Shown one piece after another: positions 57,395 to 64,000 of a DNA stretch of 64,000 bases (position 1 is its first letter; the number at the start of each line of letters is the position of its first letter). The notes beneath the pieces were generated by a model. The model was not told the DNA's origin. It made no database searches and was given only the letters and a program-made list of their open reading frames with translations. The stretch comes from Bolinopsis microptera. Taxonomy: Eukaryota; Ctenophora; Tentaculata; Lobata; Bolinopsidae. The DNA lies in the NCBI RefSeq assembly GCF_026151205.1, contig NC_087082.1, forward strand, positions 15,161,365-15,225,364, written 5' to 3'. Both the position numbers and the translations under genes were made by a program.

Positions 57395-58728
57395 AACTTT
57401 AAAGGATGAGGGGACCTTAGAAAAAGTTTTTTTCTCGTGCAAATCCTTTTATTACATTAATCGTATAAACCACTTTAGTGAAATCCGCAAAGTTGTATTT
57501 CATTCGCGCGCCGAGATATCCAGCCAAAACAATTTGAACCTGTGACGTCAATAATGTGAGTTGCTCTGATCCGCGCATATAGAAATACAGGTAAAATGAG
57601 CGTGCGGGCCAACTAAATTACTAATTAAGAATACATTAACAATTTACGATACTAACGAGCCTATAACCAATGGAGAGGAGACTTTTTATGACCGGTTGAA
57701 AAAAGAATTATCACCCTACGATAACCATGAGCCGAGATACACCTGAAATAAGATTGAAGTCACACAGAAAGGCATGTAAATTATGTATATTTATAGCTCC
57801 CAACGTAACACCTAGCAACTCCCTGTATCGTACCACAGTTGATATATCAACATGTCATATCAACACAACACGGTCCTTATAAAAATGGATCGGGTAGGTA
57901 TGAAATGCATGTCTTCATTCCAGTTGGACAAGCACCAAGCTTTTAAGTTCTAACTCACTATGTGACACTACTTATAACGTAAGCAAGATTTGCAACTATC
58001 ACACCAAGCAATATTATACCAAGCATAGCAGACGGACACATCCACATTCGTTACGCTTTACACTCAGCAAACTAAAAACGGTAAATTATAAATGAGTGTA
58101 CAACTAAAGGCCGGTACACGCCGCATTGTCAAACCGCACGTGCGCACTCAGATAGGACTAGAGGCGCCAAGGGCCAGCTAGTAAAATGTCTTCTACTACA
58201 TCATACATTCAATCGATTTTTAGATCTTTATTCTTGTATGAAGAAATATGCCGATTTTTAATTGTGTCCATATCGGGTTTCAAACAAGTCAAAATAAAAT
58301 AGCAGTTTGTGGTTTAGTTAGCGGATGCTACTTATCTTAGCTATTTATAAATAGAAATACCTACTACAACTACAAGAAAGCCTTTCTGAGTTACATTTAA
58401 CTATTAAGGAGAATTATTCGCAACTTAGATCTTGACTAATTCAGTGCAACCAAAGATACCGCTCTCGCAAACGCCAAAGGTAACACGACGTAATTAAAAC
58501 AGCACAGAACAAAATGCTGACACAAGCGAAGGGTGCGCGCGCACGTTGGTCTTAACACATAAGTGACGTCACAGCCCAAAATTGCTATCAGCCAATAGGA
58601 GCGCGGCATGATATTGCACGAATTATCGATTTCACAGTCCGGCGTATTTTCTGATTCTACACACTTTCACAGGACTTAAACGCGAATATTTGGAAGTAAA
58701 TTCTAAGGTCCCCTCATCCTTTAAAGTT
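57395..58728. mobile_element. Non-autonomous DNA transposon (1.33 kb) with perfect 28-bp TIRs
   Basis: Ends 57395-57422 and 58701-58728 are perfect inverted repeats (start AACTTTAAAGGATGAGGGGA). A palindromic TTTAAA near each tip blurs the target duplication; TTAA is possible. The interior has no coding frame. Confidence 0.82.
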
Positions 58729-59423
58729 CTTCTATTACCATGGAATATACTACGGGTATGGTGACTTGGGCTATTGAGTTGTTAAGTAGATTAAGATTAG
58801 TAAACATGCACTTGCATTGTATTTATAAAAACTAGAAATTAGGCATCACGGTAAAATGAAGAAGCAGGCTGATCTTGGAGAGAGCAAACCGTAAAGTTTA
58901 CGCACCCACCAGGGCTACCTACCTACCCCAGTTGTTCTTTTTGGTTTATCAGCTTGTATTGTTATATTTATGGACCCCAAGTCAACACACTAAGAAGAAG
59001 TATGTAAAAAAGAGACTAAAGTGCAAAGAAACTGCTGCTAACTGCTGCTGACTGCTGCTAACTGCTGCTAACTGCTTGTGAATTATTTACCATTGTGATC
59101 TATTATTTAATTTCAACAGGAGTTCGTTCAACTGAATAAAAATGGCGTTTTAGCTACTCTGCACCTGAATCATGATCATGGAATCCTCTCCCTCTTGATG
59201 TCTGTAACATCGATAATATTATGGCTAGGCTATTGTTAGTCAGTTAGTGGCTAAGTCTTTTAAAGGCTTGTGTTTACTGTATATTTCAGAAAAATAGAAC
59301 TAGTCACATAACAACGCTATTCCACAGTAATATAAAATTTAATACCATATAATACGAGCTAAGTTGCTCAGTTTATGTAACAAACGTAACATGTGAGGTG
59401 TTCTACCCTCCCGTGTGTGTATA
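58729..59423. other. Unassigned stretch with CTG-type microsatellite
   Basis: ACTGCTGCTA repeats at about 59032-59076. About 94 bp at its right end (59330-59423) can extend the minus-strand helicase-like frame described at 60227-60867. Nothing else is seen. Confidence 0.45.
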
Positions 59424-60224
59424 CCTTACTCGGGATTATTACGACGGGTTTATTAACGACCGGTTAAAATATGGTTCGGGAAAAATATGGCGAAATTGCT
59501 CAAAACCCACCACATTTTCCCGGTCGCCATTTTACCGGTGTCCAACCTTTCAATTTTAGATTCAAAAATTTTGTCTCAGATGTAAATTTCCTTATTAGAG
59601 ATAAGCAAGTTTAGAAATTTTCGCATTGCTAAAACTTGTGAAACAAGTCGAATTATCAATAATTGTTGAAAGTAGACAGAAATAATGACTCGTGGTTAAT
59701 CAAACTAGATGGAAAATAATTTTTAACATTTGAAGCGTAACAACCAGATCGATATTAAGATAAAGGGAGAGCTGTTTAGTCTTCCAATAAGTTGTAATCA
59801 TCTTCGTTATCTTCATCTGGATCATCCCTTTCATCAGTTTTAATTAATTCAAGTTTTAATTTAACTGTTACTTTTACTTTGAGTCCTATTTCATTATGTA
59901 GAGATAGTCAATACCTAAGAAATTAAAAATTGGCCTATTTAAATCAACTTTGACAATAAGGATATATGACAAGAATTGGGCAAAAAGGTGAATTTTTTGC
60001 AATTTTAGCCAAATGAAGTCGAAAAACCTACAACAAGTGTCCCAATAGTCTTTTTTAGTGAATATAAGACAACGATTAAAATATGAGCACCCATACCCCT
60101 TGGGAACCCTAAAAGCTGAGTAGGCGGGTTTATTAACGACCGGTGAAAATGTGGTTCGGGAAAAATATGGCGAAATTACCCTAAACCCACCACTTTATCC
60201 CGGTCATGATAATCCCGAGTAAGG
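59424..60224. mobile_element. TIR element (801 bp) with TA target duplication
   Basis: The ends are CCTTACTCGGGATTAT and its exact complement ATAATCCCGAGTAAGG, each flanked by TA. Subterminal direct copies of TTTATTAACGACCGGT followed by GGTTCGGGAAAAATATGGCG lie at about 59448 and about 60128. No coding frame. TA duplication and short TIRs suggest a Tc1/mariner-like MITE. Confidence 0.82.
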
Positions 60225-60867
60225 TAACAACAGAGCAGTAAACACGTGCTCTTGATAACGATAAGTAAAGGTTAGTCAGGTCAAACTCCTCACTAGTTTG
60301 CCCCCACATTCTGCACACTACTATTACAGCTGGCCACTGAGCAGAATAACTATCTCCACTGTGACACACTGCAATCTTACTATCAGTGTTATTACATCTC
60401 ATATTAACACTGTCCATAACTAGTGACATAACATCACTACTAGTGACAGTAACTATACCAGAATAATTTAATCCATCTGTAGCACACAATCTATCAAGCT
60501 CAATATCAAATACATGTTTAATACTATCAACATTGTAATCATTAAAAACATGTATAACAGTCAATGGACCGTGTATAAAATGTCCTTGTACTTGTGTAGG
60601 TAAAATCATATCTGATACATCAGGTATTCTTCGATATAATTCTCTTAATTGATCACGTATCACACATGAGATGTTAGATAAATCACACGTATTTCTAAGG
60701 CTCATTGATAAACGTACCAACTGAGTGGATGATAGTTTGTCAGTTATCATTCTTAGTTTGTCAATTAATTCTTGTTTGCTCAAACTCCAATAACTCTGCA
60801 CCATGTCACATGCAACCATGACAGTGCACTCTAAAGATAACAACTTGTATCTGGGTATCTGACCCAT
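60181..60867 (-). pseudogene. C-terminal part of a helicase-like (SF1/UvrD-type) protein, tail replaced by a TIR element
   Basis: A 228-codon frame from the ATG at 60867. Near the end QWPAVIVVC and TNLYLSLSRARVYCSVV resemble motif VI and its surroundings in the C-terminus of superfamily-1 helicase-like NTPases (the Walker A half is not present). The last ~14 codons (from 60226 down to 60181) are coded by the TIR element inserted at 60224/60226. Without it the frame could run on into 59423-59330. The 5' side is probably truncated by the adjoining LINE. The identification is tentative. Confidence 0.45.
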
Positions 60868-60889
60868 AAGTCAGAACTCTTCCGGTGGG

Positions 60890-62305
60890 TTGTCTTTATT
60901 GTTTTCTGTTGGAGTCTCGACTGTCTTACAAGTTTACAATCCTTACACAGCAACCCCTGACCTACTAAACTTAGCTATGCCTGATTCTCCTATATCATCT
61001 ATAACTTTCTCTCCCCAGAACACAGAGGGTACAAGGACCTACATAGCTGCTCCCAACATCATACAAAATGATTGTTGTAACCACTGTCAGGAGGGAGTTA
61101 ATCCTGACTACAGAGTTCAGTGTTATGACTGTAAAAACTATTTCCATGCGGTAGGCTGCACAGATGATTCCTATTGTGTTAGTGCCCCATCTAGCTTCAC
61201 TTCCCATTTGGGACCAGCTGTTTCTAACACCAAGTCCTATGAGAAAAGATTTGGCAGATTCTTGTTCTTTTGTAACCATTGTATTACAGTTAAAGAGGAG
61301 ATGACAGAGCAAAGCACAGGGGGAGCTACTAATGTTTACGTTGACAGAAAGATTGAGGAGTTAAAGCAGAATTTTGCTGAAGAACTGTCCGGTGTAAAAG
61401 AGATGCTTAAGGAAATCTTGCCAAGTAAGCAAAACAATGCTCTAGCAAAACCTCCAATGACTCCCTGCAACCCATGGGATGATTCTCAGAGGACTGAGAA
61501 ACTTCGCAGCATGATTGTAATTAAGAATGATCAGAGTGGCAAACCAATTGATAAAAGTATGTTGGAAGAAAGCTGCATCAAGAATAAGATTAGTATTGTT
61601 AACACAATGAAGCTCAAATCTAATGATACTGCCGTTATTCTTAACTCTAGGTCTGAGGCAGAAACATTGCGTGAGAAGCTTAGCAAAGCTTCCCCCCAAC
61701 ATAGTACATCAACCGTAGCCACAAAGTTACCAAGAATAACAGTTGTTGGTCTTGAGCGTGATTACTTGAAGGAAGAAATAAAGGAAATGATAGTTAGTCA
61801 AAACCATGGAATAGATCTGCTCATCAATGATCCAGGTACCAGTATAGAAGACAAGAAAATTGATGTAGTAGCTATAGTACCCCTAAAGAATGACCAGAAC
61901 TCCTTCAAAGCTATTGTTCGTGTCAGTAATCTTGTACGATCTGCAATTGCTAAACAAGGTGATAAGCTCTTTATTGGAACTCAGAGAGTTTGCAAAGTCT
62001 ATGATAGCTTCTTTGTCCTCAGATGTTTTAACTGTCAATCATTTGGTCACCATAGCAAAAGTCACCAAGGTCATTGCAAAAGTGAACATGTCTGTGGCTT
62101 TTGTGCAGGAGCACATGAAACACGGACATGTGATCGCTCCGCTCCATTGTGTTGTTCAAACTGCAAGAAAGCTGGTAAGCATGGCAATGAGCTTCTACAT
62201 GCAGCCTATGATCCTGTTTTGTGCCCCATATTCAAAGATTTGCAGGAGAAAGTTAAAAAGACCACCCCTTTTTACCAAAGCCACAACACGGACAGAAATC
62301 ACTGA
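60890..62305 (+). CDS. LINE ORF1: PHD-type finger, coiled coil, CCHC zinc knuckles
   Basis: Frame of up to 471 residues. The TTG at 60890 is not a typical start; the first ATG is at 60977 (MPDSPISSITFSPQN). A PHD-like cluster (CCNHCQEG...CYDCKNYFHAVGC...FFCNHC) is followed by a coiled coil (VDRKIEELKQNFAEELSGVK), an unassigned central region, and CCHC-type knuckles (CFNCQSFGHHSKSHQGHC, CGFCAGAHETRTC, CCSNCKKAGKHG). It probably binds the element RNA in the transposition particle. The PHD matches the type known in CR1-like ORF1 proteins. Confidence 0.82.
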   Translation: MSLLFSVGVSTVLQVYNPYTATPDLLNLAMPDSPISSITFSPQNTEGTRTYIAAPNIIQNDCCNHCQEGVNPDYRVQCYDCKNYFHAVGCTDDSYCVSAPSSFTSHLGPAVSNTKSYEKRFGRFLFFCNHCITVKEEMTEQSTGGATNVYVDRKIEELKQNFAEELSGVKEMLKEILPSKQNNALAKPPMTPCNPWDDSQRTEKLRSMIVIKNDQSGKPIDKSMLEESCIKNKISIVNTMKLKSNDTAVILNSRSEAETLREKLSKASPQHSTSTVATKLPRITVVGLERDYLKEEIKEMIVSQNHGIDLLINDPGTSIEDKKIDVVAIVPLKNDQNSFKAIVRVSNLVRSAIAKQGDKLFIGTQRVCKVYDSFFVLRCFNCQSFGHHSKSHQGHCKSEHVCGFCAGAHETRTCDRSAPLCCSNCKKAGKHGNELLHAAYDPVLCPIFKDLQEKVKKTTPFYQSHNTDRNH

Positions 62306-64000
62306 GCTGTCTGAAATTCTTCCTTTTCAATCCATGGTCACTTGTTAACAAAGTAAACGATATTATGTGCAACTTATCAGACAAAAGCATTGATATTGCT
62401 GCATTCTGTGAAACTTGGCTAACAGATGTTAACTGCCCCACCACTGCAATTATTAAGTCTTACGGTTACAGAATCATACATAATTTCAGGAAAGACAAAA
62501 AAGGTGGTGGAACTGCTTTGTTGTTTAGGGGAGAATACTCAATGTCTCAGTTCCAATGCTCTGCTACTTTCTCTACATTTGAGTACACAGCTGCATCAAT
62601 CAAAACAGCAACAGGCACTAAGGTCATGTTTGTCTCTTTGTATCGACCTGGTTATCTCTCCTCTATCTTTCATCAGGAACTTGATTTACTTCTGTCAGCC
62701 ATCACCATGAAGTGTGATTGTCTCGTCATTGCTGGGGACTTGAACATTCATTTTGAGAATAAGAATGACAAGCTTGTTAGGAAGACGCTTGACTTATTTC
62801 TGTCTTACGGATTTAATCATCATGTTAATGAACCAACCCATGTTGCTGGTGGATCACTAGACCAAATCTTCTGCTTCTCTATCAAGAATCAGCTTCAATG
62901 CAAGGTTTTGGTTGATAGTGTGAATAGGCATGGATCAGATCATTTTCCAGTCTATTGTGACTTCTCTTTGGAATTCGAAAAGAAATATTTTAAAGATATC
63001 ACTTACAGAAATTTGAAGACTGTGGATGATGACCAATTTACCAGTGATCTCTTCGATATAGTAAACTTGATTGATCTTGGGAAAATTGGAACTACTGATA
63101 TGAGTACATCTGTTGCCAACTTGAACGACTTGTGTGCTGAACTCCTAGATGAGCATGCTCCAATAGTCTCCAAGAAGGTATCTGTTATTGATTCTGCACC
63201 TTGGTTTGATAATGAATACAGGGACTACAGAAAGCTGAGAAGAAAAGCCGAGGCAAAAACTCGTAAACCAACAGCAACGCTTGAAGATAAAATCATGTTT
63301 AGAGACATCAGCTCAGAATGTTCTAAAATGGCTGATCTGAAGAAGAAGGAGTACTTTAAGAATATGGTAGAAAACTCTAAAGGCAACCCAAGAACTTTGT
63401 GGCAGCTGGTCAATAGAAATTTAGACCGTAAACAATCTAATCCTCTGCCAGATTACACAGATGATCTTCCAAAGCTAGCAGCAGACTTTAAGGCCTACTT
63501 TACATCTAAGATTGATAACATTAGGAAAGATATGGATCATGATCGGTTTACTCTTCCATCAGACTCTTCTGCTGAAGCTCCCGAATCCTACCACTGGTCT
63601 ACCTTTGAACCTGTCACATTAGATGAGCTAAAGGAAATCATTGACGAGTTTGGTATCAAATGTTCACCTTCTGACATCTTACCTACTACACTGCTTAAAG
63701 AGAACATCAGCATTCTGCTACCATTACTTCTACAGATTGTTAATGCATCCTTATCTCAAGGTTCAATGGACGGAGTCAAACTTGCTGATATTGTTCCCCT
63801 CCTGAAAAGTAACTCTCTTGATCCTAATGTCTTGAAAAACTTTCGCCCTGTCTCAAACCTCACTTTCCTTGGGAAGCTAATCGAGAGAGTGGTGTTAAAG
63901 CGCCTAAACGATCACTTAGATAAGCATAATCTCCACTGCCCAGAACAGTCTGCATACAAGAAGACCTTCAGCACAGAAACATTATTGATCAGAATATGGA
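62257..64000 (+). CDS. LINE ORF2: APE endonuclease and start of reverse transcriptase (partial)
   Basis: Open to the window edge, more than 580 codons. APE blocks: AAFCETWLT, VIAGDLNIHF, GGSLDQIF and NRHGSDHFPVY. RT begins with LADIVPLLKS, LKNFRPVSNL and FLGKLIERVV. The catalytic RT box lies beyond 64000. The frame opens at 62257, overlapping ORF1 by 49 bases; the first in-frame ATG is at 62365, but endonuclease-like sequence starts before it. Translation may therefore start by reinitiation, frameshift or a non-AUG codon. Confidence 0.9.

Larger units (their letters stand above)
60890..64000 (+). mobile_element. CR1/L2-like LINE, plus strand, truncated by the window end
   Basis: Two overlapping frames, ORF1 (60890-62305) and ORF2 (62257 to beyond 64000), are both open and free of stops, so the copy looks young. 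Its 5' border lies just before 60890 and next to the helicase-like frame; the exact junction is not visible. Confidence 0.88.

Overview
The window is a metazoan nuclear sequence: AT-rich, with short GT-AG introns and many transposable elements. It carries animal genes (cohesin RAD21, ANKZF1/VMS1, RBM45, a Tudor-domain protein). The repeat content (a CR1-like LINE with esterase and PHD-type cysteines, Ty3/Gypsy, hAT MITEs) and gene content suggest an early-branching or marine invertebrate, perhaps a cnidarian. The sequence alone does not fix the species. All splice models were made by eye from donor/acceptor sites and reading phase.

Left part (1-12.2 kb): one minus-strand Ty3/Gypsy element broken by two later insertions. 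One is an 835-bp solo LTR (964-1798, 5-bp target duplication). The other is a 6.2-kb 5'-truncated CR1-like LINE (2025-8209) whose SGNH-esterase frame is fused in frame to the Gypsy polyprotein. A 270-bp hAT MITE follows at 12249-12518.

Middle part (12.7-44.3 kb): a plus-strand Tudor-domain gene of 15 exons (1155 codons, all intron phases compatible). Intron 11 is 23.5 kb and holds a nested locus: four tandem intronless hormone-sensitive-lipase-like hydrolases (24311, 32413, 34157, 37938; plus strand) and one Cupin_5/DUF985 gene (39395-39919; minus strand). The same intron holds a 2.9-kb foldback element with a 16-bp motif phased at about 155 bp, a hAT MITE, a 2.5-kb retroelement made mostly of tandem repeats, an ORF1-only retroelement, an LTR-element remnant, a 20-bp E-box satellite, small palindromic MITEs and a LINE fragment. 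A duplicated 0.5-kb segment upstream of copy 3 preserves the empty sites of two of these insertions.

Right part (46.2-56.5 kb): four minus-strand cellular genes in head-to-tail order: RBM45 (9 exons), ANKZF1 (1 exon), a membrane-anchored DUF6940-like protein (1 exon) and RAD21 (4 exons). RAD21 is convergent with the Tudor gene. From 56.7 kb to the end the sequence is mobile: a 57-bp-arm hairpin, a LINE fragment, two non-autonomous TIR elements, a helicase-like ORF whose 3' end was replaced by a TIR element, and a plus-strand LINE with ORF1 (PHD and CCHC cysteines) and ORF2 (endonuclease-RT) that runs off the window.
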